Positions 16,321 to 25,485 of a DNA stretch of 64,000 nt are shown here, piece by piece. A program made the position numbers and the translations under genes. The stretch is from WQXF01 sp031553615 (GTDB lineage Bacteria > Bacillota > Clostridia > Christensenellales > Aristaeellaceae), in the NCBI GenBank assembly GCA_031553615.1, contig JAVBLJ010000005.1:91353-155352 (forward strand), written 5' to 3'. Each line of letters opens with the position of its first letter. The first letter of the stretch is position 1. The notes under the pieces were generated by a model. That model saw only the letters and a program-made list of their open reading frames with translations, was not told where the DNA came from and searched no databases.

Positions 16321-17499
16321 TTACCTTTCGGCCAACGCCTTGAGCTGCTCCACGCGGTCGGTGCGCTCCCAGGGCGCGTCGATGTCGTCGCGGCCAAAGT
16401 GGCCGTAGGCGGCGGTGGCGCGGTAGAGGGGGCGGCGCAGGTCCAGCATTTGGATGATGCCGGCGGGGCGCAGATCGAACACCTTCGGGATCAGCGCGGC
16501 CAGCTCCGCATCGGGCAGTTTGCCGGTGCCGAACGTATCTACCCAGAGGGAAACCGGGTGCGCCACGCCGATGGCGTAGGCCAGCTGAATCTCGCAGCGG
16601 TTCGCGAGCCCGGCGGCCACCACATGCTTGGCCACGTAGCGTGCGGCGTAGGCGGCGCTGCGATCTACCTTGGTGGGGTCCTTGCCGGAGAAGGCCCCGC
16701 CGCCATGGCGCGCGTAGCCACCGTAGGTATCCACGATGATCTTGCGGCCCGTGAGGCCCGAATCGCCCGCAGGTCCGCCCAGTACGAAGCGCCCGGTGGG
16801 GTTGACGAGGATGCGCGTCTGGCTGTCGAGCAGCTCGGCGGGGATGACCTGGCGGATCACCTTCTCGGTCACTTCGCGCTCGATCTCCTCCTGCGGAATG
16901 CTCGGATCGTGCTGGGTGGAGATGACCACGGTGTCGATGTGCACGGGGCGATCGTCCTCGTAGGCCACGGAAACCTGGCTCTTGCCATCGGGCCGTAGCC
17001 AGGGCAGCATGCCCGACTTGCGCTGCTCGGTCAGGCGGCGGGCCAGCCGGTGCGCCAGCGCGATGGGCATGGGCATCAGCTCCGGGGTCTCATCGCACGC
17101 GTAGCCGAACATCATGCCCTGGTCGCCCGCGCCAAATCGATCGGCATCGTCGTGGGTCAGCTTGGCCTCCTGCGATTGATCGACACCCTGCGCGATGTCG
17201 GGCGATTGTTCGTGTACAGCGGTCAGCACCGCACAGGTGTTGCCATCGAAGCACAGCTCGGCGCTGTTGTAGCCCACGTCCAAAATCACCTCGCGCGCGA
17301 TCTGCTCGATGGGCACGTAGGTATCGGTGGTGATTTCGCCCATCACTAGCACCAGACCGGTGGTGGTGGCGGTTTCGCAGGCGACCCGCGCCATGGGGTC
17401 CTTGGCCAGAATGGCGTCGAGCACCGCATCGGAGATTTGGTCGCAGAGCTTGTCCGGATGTCCTTCGGTGACCGATTCGGAAGTAAATATTCTGCGCAT
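16321..17499 (-). CDS. metK: S-adenosylmethionine synthetase
   Basis: Makes S-adenosylmethionine from methionine and ATP. The 392 residues contain the signature FTSESVTEGHPDKLCDQISD at the start, GAGDQGMMFGYACDET (about 118-133), and GGGAFSGKDPTKVDRS for the phosphate/metal loop (about 260-275). Length and motifs are canonical. AGGAGG precedes the ATG. Its transcript carries an SAM-I riboswitch, so product feedback is clear from the sequence. Confidence 0.98.
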   Translation of the reverse strand: MRRIFTSESVTEGHPDKLCDQISDAVLDAILAKDPMARVACETATTTGLVLVMGEITTDTYVPIEQIAREVILDVGYNSAELCFDGNTCAVLTAVHEQSPDIAQGVDQSQEAKLTHDDADRFGAGDQGMMFGYACDETPELMPMPIALAHRLARRLTEQRKSGMLPWLRPDGKSQVSVAYEDDRPVHIDTVVISTQHDPSIPQEEIEREVTEKVIRQVIPAELLDSQTRILVNPTGRFVLGGPAGDSGLTGRKIIVDTYGGYARHGGGAFSGKDPTKVDRSAAYAARYVAKHVVAAGLANRCEIQLAYAIGVAHPVSLWVDTFGTGKLPDAELAALIPKVFDLRPAGIIQMLDLRRPLYRATAAYGHFGRDDIDAPWERTDRVEQLKALAER

Positions 17500-17551
17500 A
17501 GAAAGGGAACCTCCTTGTTTTTTGGTTGCCTACGCTGCTAACCGGAGTCAC

Positions 17552-17707
17552 AGAAAACGGGCCTTTCTTCGCAGAAAGGCCCATCATGGCTTGTATATCA
17601 AACCATCCTCATCTGCCAGCGGAGAACCGCTGTGGGAATTGGCACCGCTGCTTGCGCTCGGTTGCCGGGTTTCATCGGGCCCAGTCCCTCCACCACTCTG
17701 GATAAGG
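17552..17707 (-). promoter_or_regulatory. SAM-I (S-box) riboswitch with terminator
   Basis: On the minus strand the leader shows the S-box core. P1 pairs CCTTATC with GATGAGG (17707-17701 and 17613-17607). The conserved GGAGGGACTG, GATGAAACCCGGCAACC and GGTGCCAATTCC segments lie in the expected order. The expression platform is the stem GGGCCTTTCT/AGAAAGGCCC (17582-17559) followed by GTTTTC. High SAM should stop transcription before metK. Confidence 0.95.
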
Positions 17708-17732
17708 CTATGCAGTTGTAAGACACGGCTAC

Positions 17733-17761
17733 AGTATAGAGGCTGTTTTATTCTTTGTCAA
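17733..17761 (-). promoter_or_regulatory. Promoter for metK leader
   Basis: On the minus strand a consensus TTGACA and TATACT are 17 bases apart. Transcription would start about 20 bases before riboswitch helix P1. Confidence 0.85.
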
Positions 17762-17779
17762 TATATGCGGGCCGCTTTC

Positions 17780-17809
17780 TTGCGCTTGGATGCCGCAGCA
17801 TGGTATAAT
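17780..17809 (+). promoter_or_regulatory. Promoter for the sulfatase gene
   Basis: TTGCGC and a perfect TATAAT are separated by 18 bases, about 40 bases before the ATG. It lies back to back with the metK promoter, so the 350-base gap is fully occupied by two divergent promoters and the riboswitch. Confidence 0.7.
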
Positions 17810-17848
17810 CACTCGCAAACTTTCGAGCTTTGGGGGAGGGGGGCCTGT

Positions 17849-19924
17849 ATGCAGTTCAGCCAAGCGATCCGGGCGCTGGGCAGCGTGGTGCTTCCCCGCA
17901 CCCGCCGGGATTTTGTGCGCATCGCTTTGGGTGCGCTGGGTGTTATGCTGGTCTGGGTCGCCATCCGTTGCCTGGGGGATGCGCAGATCCACGGCGAGCC
18001 CGATTGGCGCCGGTACGGTAACCTGACGGGCTCGGCGGTGCTGCTTTGGCTGCTGCTGGCGTTGCTCTGCTACCCGCGCTACGCTTCGGCGAAGGGCTTG
18101 CGGTGGGCGCGGCGCGGCTGGCAGGCCCTCGCCCCGGCGACGGTGGTTGTCCTAATCGAGTGGCTGCACCTGGGCCCGGCCATGTTCGCCAACACGGGCA
18201 CCGCGCTGGCGTGGGTGCTCTTTGCCGCAACCATGGGCGCGTTGACCGCTCTCTGCGGGCACAGCGCTCCGGGGCAGATTGCCGTAGCCGCGCTCTGGTG
18301 GCTGCTGGCGATGGCCAACAGCATTAAGCTGGCGACGCGCGGCACGCCGTTGGTGCCCTGGGACATCTACGCGCTGGGCACGGCGCTGGACGTGGCCGAT
18401 GGCTATACGATACCGATCACGAGTGAGCGCTTCTTTTCCATGCTTCTGCTCGTTTTATTATGTGCGGCAAGCTGGCGCTACCGCTTCCGGCTGCGGGGCG
18501 CAGGCAAGCGCATCGTCACGCTGTGCGCTTCCCTATGCGTGCTGGCGGCGCTGGGCTCGGCGCTGCTGCTGCCCAGCTCGCCGATCTATCTTCGCATTCC
18601 GCTCAACAATTGGGTGCTGCAGAAGGTGTACTGGGATGAAGGCTTTGCCACAGCGCTGATCGCCAACTGCAAGCAGCTCATCATCCCCCCGCCCGAGGGC
18701 TATGAACCCGAAGAGGTGCGTGGGAGCATGCTGACCGCCGAACTTCCGCAACCGCCCGCCACGATGAGCGAGCCACCGGTCAATATCATCCTGGTGATGA
18801 GCGAGAGCCTTGCCGACCTGGAGGCGCTGACGCCTTTTCAGCCCAGCCAGCCGGTGCTCTCCAACCTGCGCGCTCTCTACGAGCGCAGTATCCACGGAAA
18901 GCTGCACGTATCGGTGTTCGGCGGAGGCACCAGCGTCACCGAATTCGAGGCGTTGACCGGAAACAGCGCGGCGTTTTTGCCCGCCGAGTGCGCGCCCTAC
19001 GTGCAATATCTGCAGCCTTCGCGCCGCAATGCGGCTTCGCTGGCGTGGCAGCTCAAGGCGCAGGGCTACCAAACGGTGGCGGTGCATCCTGCCGACGGAG
19101 CAAACTGGAACCGCGATCAGGCGTATCCGCTGTTGGGCTTCGATCGGTTTCTTTCGCTGCGCGACATGCCGGGCTGGAATCTCGCGGGCAACAACCTGCG
19201 CGATATGTACACCGATGAAGCGCTCTTTGCCGAGCTGTTGCGGATGATGGAGGGCAAGCCAGTGGGGCAGAGGCTGTTTGTGCACTGCGTCACCATGCAG
19301 AACCATGGCGGCTACCTGATTCCGCCGCTGGTGGGGGTGGGGCCGCGCATCGATCATGGCGGCGTGCCCGATGAGGAGATCGATAGCTACCTGACGCTGG
19401 TGGAGCGAAGCGACCGCGCCTTGGGCGATTTTGTCGCTGCGCTCGATCGGCTGGAGGAGCCGACGCTGCTGCTCTTCTTTGGCGATCATCAGCCTACGGT
19501 TTCCCGCAACCTGACGAAGGAATTGGAGGGCGCGGATCGCTGGTACGCAGAGGGCGAGGCGCACGCGCAGCTTTTCGAGGTGCCCATGCTGATTTGGAGC
19601 AATCGCGAGTTGCCCCCGCAGGACCTCGGCGATACGAGCTCGCAATACCTGGGCGTGCTGCTCACGCAGGTGGCGGGGCTGGAAATGAACGATTATCAGC
19701 GCTTTCTGGCTGCGCTCTCGGCACAGTGGCCGGTATTTACCGCGCAGGCGGCGCGCGATGCATCCGGCGCTTTCTACACGCCCGACGAGGCTGTTCAACG
19801 CAGCCCGCTGCTGCAGGAATACCGAGCCGCGCAGTACAATTTGCTTTTTGATCGCTGGGGCAAGCTGGAGGAGCTTTATTGGCCCGCTGAAGGGCCTAAT
19901 CCTGCAATGGGTGGGGAAAGGTGA
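17849..19924 (+). CDS. LTA synthase family membrane sulfatase
   Basis: A 691-residue protein of the lipoteichoic-acid-synthase/phosphoglycerol-transferase type. About five membrane helices occupy residues 20-230, then an extracellular alkaline-phosphatase-fold domain from about 310. The nucleophile threonine is in GGGTSVTEFEALTGNSA (Thr near 361). Metal-site segments are NIILVMSESLADLE and LLFFGDHQPTV. It probably transfers glycerol-phosphate units from phosphatidylglycerol to a surface polymer; the exact acceptor is unknown. I chose the ATG after GGGGGAGGGGGG, not the long upstream extension, which would cross the metK riboswitch region. Confidence 0.9.
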   Translation: MQFSQAIRALGSVVLPRTRRDFVRIALGALGVMLVWVAIRCLGDAQIHGEPDWRRYGNLTGSAVLLWLLLALLCYPRYASAKGLRWARRGWQALAPATVVVLIEWLHLGPAMFANTGTALAWVLFAATMGALTALCGHSAPGQIAVAALWWLLAMANSIKLATRGTPLVPWDIYALGTALDVADGYTIPITSERFFSMLLLVLLCAASWRYRFRLRGAGKRIVTLCASLCVLAALGSALLLPSSPIYLRIPLNNWVLQKVYWDEGFATALIANCKQLIIPPPEGYEPEEVRGSMLTAELPQPPATMSEPPVNIILVMSESLADLEALTPFQPSQPVLSNLRALYERSIHGKLHVSVFGGGTSVTEFEALTGNSAAFLPAECAPYVQYLQPSRRNAASLAWQLKAQGYQTVAVHPADGANWNRDQAYPLLGFDRFLSLRDMPGWNLAGNNLRDMYTDEALFAELLRMMEGKPVGQRLFVHCVTMQNHGGYLIPPLVGVGPRIDHGGVPDEEIDSYLTLVERSDRALGDFVAALDRLEEPTLLLFFGDHQPTVSRNLTKELEGADRWYAEGEAHAQLFEVPMLIWSNRELPPQDLGDTSSQYLGVLLTQVAGLEMNDYQRFLAALSAQWPVFTAQAARDASGAFYTPDEAVQRSPLLQEYRAAQYNLLFDRWGKLEELYWPAEGPNPAMGGER

Positions 19925-19976
19925 TGGGTATCACACCTGTTGGGTGCGATTCAGGGACTTTGCGGTTGCCTTTGCA

Positions 19977-20010
19977 CAAACGCGCCCCGGCGAAAGCCGG
20001 GGCGCGTTTG
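19977..20010. terminator. Shared hairpin between convergent genes
   Basis: A perfect 15-bp stem (caaacgcgccccggc and its complement) around gaaa lies between the ends of two convergent genes. T-tracts are short on both sides, so termination efficiency is uncertain. Confidence 0.75.
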
Positions 20011-20034
20011 CGTGAGATTGGGTGTGGGTCAGCG

Positions 20035-22392
20035 TTACTGTCCTTCGAGCACCATCATGCGCATCTTGCTATCCAGCTCGCGCAGGAAGGCGTCCAGCGA
20101 GAGTTGGCCATCGATGTAGCGGGTCAGCATTTCGCGCAGCATTTCCATCGCGCCGCCTGAATCCTGCTTGAAGAACACCGAGTTGTCGGCGAAGTTCATG
20201 TAGGGGGCCCACTTGCGGTAGCCCTCGATGGCGGCGGAGGAAATCTCCCATTTGTTCTTATCCTGCTCGGCCAGCCACTTGGCAATGTAGTCGACCTCAT
20301 CCTGGATATTGCGCTTGTCGGATTCGGGTGCGGTGGCAAGCCGCTCCTTGGTGGAGGTGAGCCATTCCTCCATGCCCTTGACTTCCATAGCAAAATCCTT
20401 GCGCTCGATGGGATCGTTCAGCTCGGGCGATAGCGCGTAGCGATAGTAGTTATCGATGCCGGATTGGGCGAAGAACTCGATGTACTGCTGCGCCAGATCG
20501 GCGTTGGGCGAGGCGGGATTGACGATCATGACCTCCATGCGCGCGCGCAGGTAGGGCGTCTGCCCCTCCTCAAACACCATGGGTAGCAAATCCTGGTACT
20601 CGTTGTATTCATAGTACTTTGCCTGCTCCGGATCGCTAGATACATACTGGGTGGTATTGGGGTTGTAGAACATGCCGTTGCGGCTGTACATGGTGAAGAG
20701 CGAGGGGCGGTTCGTCATTTCGTAGTACTCTTCCCAATCCTCTTCGCTCATGTCTTCGAAGTTGAACTCCTCCAGCTCCAGCTTGGAGATTTGCTCCAGC
20801 ACCTGCCGCAGCGCGGGCGAGTTGAAATCGATAGGCTTACCGGGTTGCTCGCTTTGCAGAATGTAGGTGTGCAGCACGATTTCGGCCAAGCTGCTTCCAT
20901 CGTAGGAGCCCTCGACGAAGGAGATGTCCGGGTTGTCCTCGGCAAAATCGTCCTGCCAGCGCTGCATGTAGTCGAAGAACTGCGCGAAGGTGGTGGGCAG
21001 CGGGCCCATGTCATAGCGCTCCCACAACGAGATATTGACCGACCAGGGGCCGACGTTGAGGGTGCGCGGATAGGCCATGATCTTCCCCTGCTCATTGGTA
21101 AGCGCGGATTGCACCTGCGGATACATGGCCGCTATGCTCTGGGAAAGTATGGCCGATCCGCTGAGGTCGGCGGCGAACCCTTTATCGATGAGATCACGCA
21201 GGCCTTGGTGGGCGGGCAGAATGTAGATATCGGTGGTGGTATCGCCGCCGGTGACTTCGCCGGCAATGGCTTCGGCATTGCCCGCCCAGTTGTTGGAGAA
21301 CAACACGGGGATATCCGGGTTCTTGCTCGCAAAGCGCATGTAGCCCAGGTCTTCCCAGCCGCCGTTGATGCGCAGCACGCGGGCCGACTTGTATTGCGGG
21401 TCTACGTTGCGGATAAACAGGCCGCCGGAACCCAGCGCGTACAGGCCGCTGGGCAGCACCCAGGCCAGCGCGCCTTCGGTAATGTAGGCCTGCGTTAAGT
21501 AGGCCACCGCGACGAACGGCTCACCGGCCGTGGATTTCCAAATCTGCTTCTGGAAATAGTAGTAGATGGTGTCGCTGGCTTCATCGTACGCCAGACCGCC
21601 CAGGTTGTACGCGTCCTCCAGGGGCATTTCGTAGGGCAGCGCGGTTTCGGCGCCGCTTGCCAGATCAATGACCGAAAGACCGGATATCTGGGCCTCGATG
21701 GACTCATCGTACATGGTGCCAAACGCGAGCAGCTGTCCGGCCTTGTAGGGGGTGACCATCTGCGCGCACTTGGTTTCAATGCTGGTCTGCGCGCCGGTGG
21801 CCAAGTCGAAGCGAAGCAACACGCAGTTGTTCGTCCAGTTTTCATCGGAATAATTGTCGCGCAGGCAATAGAGCGTGCCGTCCATCACGAAACAATTGGT
21901 GAGCGAGCGCTGGCGCACACGCTTCTCTGCGCCTTCCACGGTCTGCAAAGCGGTGATGTCCAGCTTTACATCCGACCATTTCACGCCCGATTCGGCGATC
22001 TCGCCAACGCGGCCGCTGAAGTTGTTGATGGCCCAAAGCTTACCATCGCCCGCAGCGATGTGGGAGACGATATTATCCAGCGCTGTCTTCACTTCGGGGG
22101 CAGCCTGCTCATAGGTGTCCCAGTAGGCATCCGGATAGGCGGGCAGATCGCAGTATTTCTCCGCGGTCTCCATGCCGTCCTGCCAGCGGTAGATCGCCTG
22201 GTTCCCCTTCGCAAAGAACACATCGCCCATCCGCACCACGGCTTCGGCGTAGTATTCTTCCTCGCTGCGCGGGGCGTCCGGGTCTGTGTTTTGTACAAAT
22301 GCCATCGCATCCCCGGGCGCGGCCCACGCTCCCAGCGGCGCGACCAACAGGCAAAGGCACAGCAGTGCGCCTATCCATCTTGTCTTACTCAT
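20035..22392 (-). CDS. Large solute-binding protein with extra N-terminal domain
   Basis: A 785-residue secreted protein. A signal peptide (MSKTRWIGALLCLCLLVAPL, cleavage near AWA-AP) has no lipobox cysteine at the right place. Roughly residues 40-350 read like a beta-propeller-type sensor region (repeats such as GKLWAINNFSGRVGEI and LYALGSGGLFIRNVD). The C-terminal 400 residues resemble family-1 extracellular solute-binding proteins (DIYILPAHQGLRDLI, GKIMAYPRTLNVGPW, RARMEVMIVNPASPN). No permease or ATPase is adjacent. The function could be sugar binding for a distant importer or sensing. GAGGAG precedes the ATG. Confidence 0.8.
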   Translation of the reverse strand: MSKTRWIGALLCLCLLVAPLGAWAAPGDAMAFVQNTDPDAPRSEEEYYAEAVVRMGDVFFAKGNQAIYRWQDGMETAEKYCDLPAYPDAYWDTYEQAAPEVKTALDNIVSHIAAGDGKLWAINNFSGRVGEIAESGVKWSDVKLDITALQTVEGAEKRVRQRSLTNCFVMDGTLYCLRDNYSDENWTNNCVLLRFDLATGAQTSIETKCAQMVTPYKAGQLLAFGTMYDESIEAQISGLSVIDLASGAETALPYEMPLEDAYNLGGLAYDEASDTIYYYFQKQIWKSTAGEPFVAVAYLTQAYITEGALAWVLPSGLYALGSGGLFIRNVDPQYKSARVLRINGGWEDLGYMRFASKNPDIPVLFSNNWAGNAEAIAGEVTGGDTTTDIYILPAHQGLRDLIDKGFAADLSGSAILSQSIAAMYPQVQSALTNEQGKIMAYPRTLNVGPWSVNISLWERYDMGPLPTTFAQFFDYMQRWQDDFAEDNPDISFVEGSYDGSSLAEIVLHTYILQSEQPGKPIDFNSPALRQVLEQISKLELEEFNFEDMSEEDWEEYYEMTNRPSLFTMYSRNGMFYNPNTTQYVSSDPEQAKYYEYNEYQDLLPMVFEEGQTPYLRARMEVMIVNPASPNADLAQQYIEFFAQSGIDNYYRYALSPELNDPIERKDFAMEVKGMEEWLTSTKERLATAPESDKRNIQDEVDYIAKWLAEQDKNKWEISSAAIEGYRKWAPYMNFADNSVFFKQDSGGAMEMLREMLTRYIDGQLSLDAFLRELDSKMRMMVLEGQ

Positions 22393-22410
22393 CCGTTTCT
22401 CCTCGCTTTC

Positions 22411-22476
22411 CCAATACGTGGCTTTCTCCAATACGTGGCTTTTGCAATATGTGGCTTTTGCAATACGTAGCTTTGA
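22411..22476 (-). repeat. Four 16-17 bp tandem repeats in leader
   Basis: Four units of caatacgtggcttt with 2-3 base variable ends stand immediately before the Shine-Dalgarno of the solute-binding protein gene, in its presumed 5' leader. Changes are confined to one or two positions per unit. The rest of the 490-base gap up to nagA contains a short palindrome ctctatagag near 22550 and the nagA promoter. Confidence 0.85.
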
Positions 22477-22677
22477 TTGCGGAGCCTTTATTTCGAGGCT
22501 CTCGCTTCGCGGCCCGTTGCCAGCGTAACTCTATTGTAACACTGAAAGCCTCTATAGAGTAGACGCAAAATTCTACTGGAAACATCCCGAAGAAAAAAAT
22601 CTTTCCGGACAACGAGTAAAATGAAGTAGTCTGCGAAAATTCAAGCAAATTTGAAGGCAATTTCATCGCGATGCACG

Positions 22678-22706
22678 TTGAACTTGACGGGGGAAGATGC
22701 TATAGT
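22678..22706 (+). promoter_or_regulatory. Promoter for nagA
   Basis: TTGAAC and TATAGT are separated by 17 bases. The start point would be near 22713, leaving an unusually long leader of about 170 bases. Confidence 0.7.
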
Positions 22707-22881
22707 AGAAACGGAGTGATATCGCCAAGCCGCATGTTCGCCGCTGCGATTCGGTGCAAGGTGGTGCATAAAGGGGACGAGCGGCGACGCTCGTCCCTGA
22801 TTGATGCGGTTGCGCCCAATGAGCGGACGCGGCGGGCGCACATAAGCCGCGTTTGGAAGAGAACGATAGGGAGGTAAGAGC
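22707..22881 (+). promoter_or_regulatory. Long structured leader before nagA
   Basis: The leader contains a 9-bp stem GGGACGAGC/GCTCGTCCC with a 6-base loop (about 22774-22797). Further on is the complementary pair CGCGGC/GCCGCG. No U-tract follows the first hairpin. I cannot assign it to a known riboswitch class, and it may simply be a stable untranslated region. GGGAGG lies before the nagA ATG. Confidence 0.4.
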
Positions 22882-24033
22882 ATGAAAGCGATCGTGAACG
22901 GGAAAATCGTAACCCCTACCGAGGTGTTGGAAGGACAGGCCTTGCTCTTCGATGAAAAGATACGGGGAATTGTGCTGCGCGGACAAGTGCCCGCCGATGC
23001 GCAGGTATTGGATGCCCAGGGCGGGTATGTGCTGCCGGGGCTGATCGATATGCACATTCACGGGTACCTGGGCGAGGACGCTTCCGATGGATCCTACGAG
23101 GGGCTGAGGAAGATGGCCGAGGGCGTGGCAGCCAACGGCGTCACCAGCTTTTTGCCCACCACCATGACCGTATCCTACGGCGAGCTGCGGCAGGCGTTTG
23201 CGCAGATTCGCAGGCTGATGGCCGATAGCCTTGCGCCGGATTGGGTCGGTGCGCAGGCGCTGGGGGTCAATGCCGAGGGACCGTTCATCAACCCCGCCAA
23301 GAAGGGCGCGCAAGCCGGGGAGCATATCGTGCCCGGCGACGCCGACCTGCTGCGCGAGAGCGCCGACATCATTCGCGTGTTCACCATTGCCCCGGAAATG
23401 CCCGGCAATCTGGAGTGCATTCGCGCGCTGGCGGGCAGCGGCATGCTCATTTCCATGGGCCATACCGACGCCAACTACGCGCAGGCGATGGAGGGCATCG
23501 AGGCCGGTGTGCGCCACGTGACGCACCTTTTTAACGCGCAGACGCCGCTGATGCACCGCGATCCCGGCGTGGTAGGCGCGGCGCTCTCCGATGAGCGGGT
23601 GAGCTGCGAGCTGATCGCCGATACGTTCCATATCCATAAGGGACTGTTTGCGCTGGTCGCTAAGGCCAAGGGCGATAAGCTGGTGCTGATCACCGATTGC
23701 ACGCGGGCCGGGGGCCTGGCCGACGGCGAATATTCGCTGGGCGGGCAGCCGATCTTCGTGAAGGGCATCGAATGCCGCCTGGCCGATGGAACCATCGCAG
23801 GCAGCGTGCTCAAGCTCAATGACGCGGTGCGCAACGTGTGGCAGAACACCAAGCTTCCGCTGCCCGAGGTGGTGCGCATGGCCAGCCTGAATCCGGCGTG
23901 CGCCATCGGTGTGCAGCAAAGCAAGGGTTCGCTGGAGCAGGGCAAGGATGCGGACATCGCCATCGTCGATGAGGCGATGCAGGTGCAGGCCACCCTGCTG
24001 GGCGGTCGCGTGATCTACACCGCGCGGGCATAG
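22882..24033 (+). CDS. nagA: N-acetylglucosamine-6-phosphate deacetylase
   Basis: Removes the acetyl group from GlcNAc-6-phosphate in amino-sugar and cell-wall recycling. The 383-residue amidohydrolase has the metal site HIHGYLGEDASDG near residue 54. GVNAEGPFINPAKKGAQ carries the catalytic glutamate, and SMGHTDANYAQAM and VTHLFNAQTPLMHRDPG carry metal/substrate histidines. VLITDCTRAGG holds the catalytic aspartate. It is followed by a ROK-like sugar-kinase-fold gene, which suits an amino-sugar catabolic unit. Confidence 0.96.
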   Translation: MKAIVNGKIVTPTEVLEGQALLFDEKIRGIVLRGQVPADAQVLDAQGGYVLPGLIDMHIHGYLGEDASDGSYEGLRKMAEGVAANGVTSFLPTTMTVSYGELRQAFAQIRRLMADSLAPDWVGAQALGVNAEGPFINPAKKGAQAGEHIVPGDADLLRESADIIRVFTIAPEMPGNLECIRALAGSGMLISMGHTDANYAQAMEGIEAGVRHVTHLFNAQTPLMHRDPGVVGAALSDERVSCELIADTFHIHKGLFALVAKAKGDKLVLITDCTRAGGLADGEYSLGGQPIFVKGIECRLADGTIAGSVLKLNDAVRNVWQNTKLPLPEVVRMASLNPACAIGVQQSKGSLEQGKDADIAIVDEAMQVQATLLGGRVIYTARA

Positions 24034-24084
24034 TGATTCGCTGTAGTTATGTTTAAATATGAAAAATATTGAGGAGGACGCAGT

Positions 24085-25464
24085 ATGCAGCTGAAAGTAA
24101 AGGCCGTTCTGGACCCCCAATTTATGCCCATGTCGGTATACCTGCGGGAATATGAGCAGGAGGTGGCGCAATGCGGCGGCCAGCCCGTCACCATTGCGGT
24201 GGAGCGCAACCAGGGTCTGCTGGAGCAGTTCACCATCGATATGCTGCCCGAGGGCCGGGACGATGCACGCAACGCGGCGGTCGCCGAGCGCTTGGTCAAG
24301 ACCATGCTGTGGGCATACGGCGGGTACCGCATCTATATTGCCGGTTCCCGCGCGGTGTATGAACACATCCGGGCCGCGTATGACCAGGGCGGAGCCCGCG
24401 ACTTTGATCGCGCGTTCATGAGCCGCGTGTATGAGCATGCCTTCGAGGTGCAGTACGCGGAGAAGGCCTCCGATCTGCCGCCGGTGAAGCGTTCCAGCAG
24501 CGCGGCGGGCCGCCATCTCGATGGTTGCCGCATCGGCTTCGACGCGGGCGGAAGCGACCGCAAGGTCTCGGCGGTGATCGACGGCGAGGCCGTGTACTCC
24601 GAAGAGGTGGTTTGGCACCCGAAGCTGAACACCGATCCGGAATACCACTACCAGGGCATCCTTTCCTCCATGCGCACGGCGGCTTCCCATATGCCGCGCG
24701 TGGACGCGATCGGCATCAGCAGCGCCGGCGTGTATGTGGATAACAAGATCATGGTGGCCTCGCTATTCCTGAAGGTCGCCGACGCGGACTTCGAGCGCCG
24801 GGTCAAGACCATGTACCTCGACGTAGCGCGAGAGATTGGCGAAAATATTCCGGTCGAGGTCGCCAACGATGGCGACGTGACCGCGCTGGCCGGGGCCATG
24901 GATTTGAACGGCACCAACGTGCTGGGCATCGCCATGGGCACCAGCGAGGCGGGCGGCTACGTCGATGGGCAGGGCAACATCACCGGTTGGCTGAACGAGC
25001 TGGCCTTCGTTCCGGCGGATGCGTGCAAGGACGCGATGGTGGACGAGTGGTCGGGCGATTACGGCTGCGGCGTGAAATACTTTAGCCAGGATGCGGTGAT
25101 CAAGCTGGCCCCGGCGGCGGGCATCGAGCTGGACGCCTCGCTCTCCCCGGCGGAGAAGCTCAAGGTCGTGCAGGATTTGATGGACAAGAACGACCCGCGC
25201 GCCGCCCAAATCTACGATACCATCGGCGTGTACTTCGGCTATGCGATCGCGTACTATGCGCGGTTCTACGATATCAAGCATGTGCTGGTGCTGGGCCGGG
25301 TGACCTCCGGCGAGGGCGGCGTGATACTGCTCGACCGCGCGCGCACCGTGCTGGAGCAGGAATTTCCGGAAATGGCCAAACGCATCCAGCTCTGCATCCC
25401 GGATGAGGATAGCCGCCGCGTCGGGCAATCGATCGCCGCTGCCAGCCTGCCGGAGTTGCGCTAA
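24085..25464 (+). CDS. ROK-like sugar kinase-fold protein with N-terminal extension
   Basis: A 459-residue protein. Residues about 1-145 form an extra domain I do not recognise. From about 150 the ASKHA/ROK fold begins with FDAGGSDRKVSAVIDG (phosphate-1), then DAIGISSAGVYVDN, VANDGDVTALAGAM (phosphate-2 with the catalytic-type Asp) and GIAMGTSEAGGYVD. The classical ROK zinc motif CxCGxxGCxE is not intact; the place reads EWSGDYGCGVKYF. It could be an amino-sugar kinase working with NagA, or a regulatory or catalytic variant. GAGGAGG precedes the ATG. Confidence 0.8.
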   Translation: MQLKVKAVLDPQFMPMSVYLREYEQEVAQCGGQPVTIAVERNQGLLEQFTIDMLPEGRDDARNAAVAERLVKTMLWAYGGYRIYIAGSRAVYEHIRAAYDQGGARDFDRAFMSRVYEHAFEVQYAEKASDLPPVKRSSSAAGRHLDGCRIGFDAGGSDRKVSAVIDGEAVYSEEVVWHPKLNTDPEYHYQGILSSMRTAASHMPRVDAIGISSAGVYVDNKIMVASLFLKVADADFERRVKTMYLDVAREIGENIPVEVANDGDVTALAGAMDLNGTNVLGIAMGTSEAGGYVDGQGNITGWLNELAFVPADACKDAMVDEWSGDYGCGVKYFSQDAVIKLAPAAGIELDASLSPAEKLKVVQDLMDKNDPRAAQIYDTIGVYFGYAIAYYARFYDIKHVLVLGRVTSGEGGVILLDRARTVLEQEFPEMAKRIQLCIPDEDSRRVGQSIAAASLPELR

Positions 25465-25485
25465 CGCTGGCGGGAGGGAAGTCAG

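Noticed and set aside
17327..17848. N-terminal extension of the sulfatase frame by 174 codons
   Set aside because: It would run through the metK start, the SAM riboswitch and both divergent promoters; the inner ATG has a strong ribosome-binding site and is followed by membrane helices.
22770..22800. Possible T-box element in the nagA leader (GGTGGTGC and CGTCCCT present)
   Set aside because: The GTCCC sequence pairs with its own adjacent copy, no stem I or specifier loop is visible, and nagA is not a usual T-box target.
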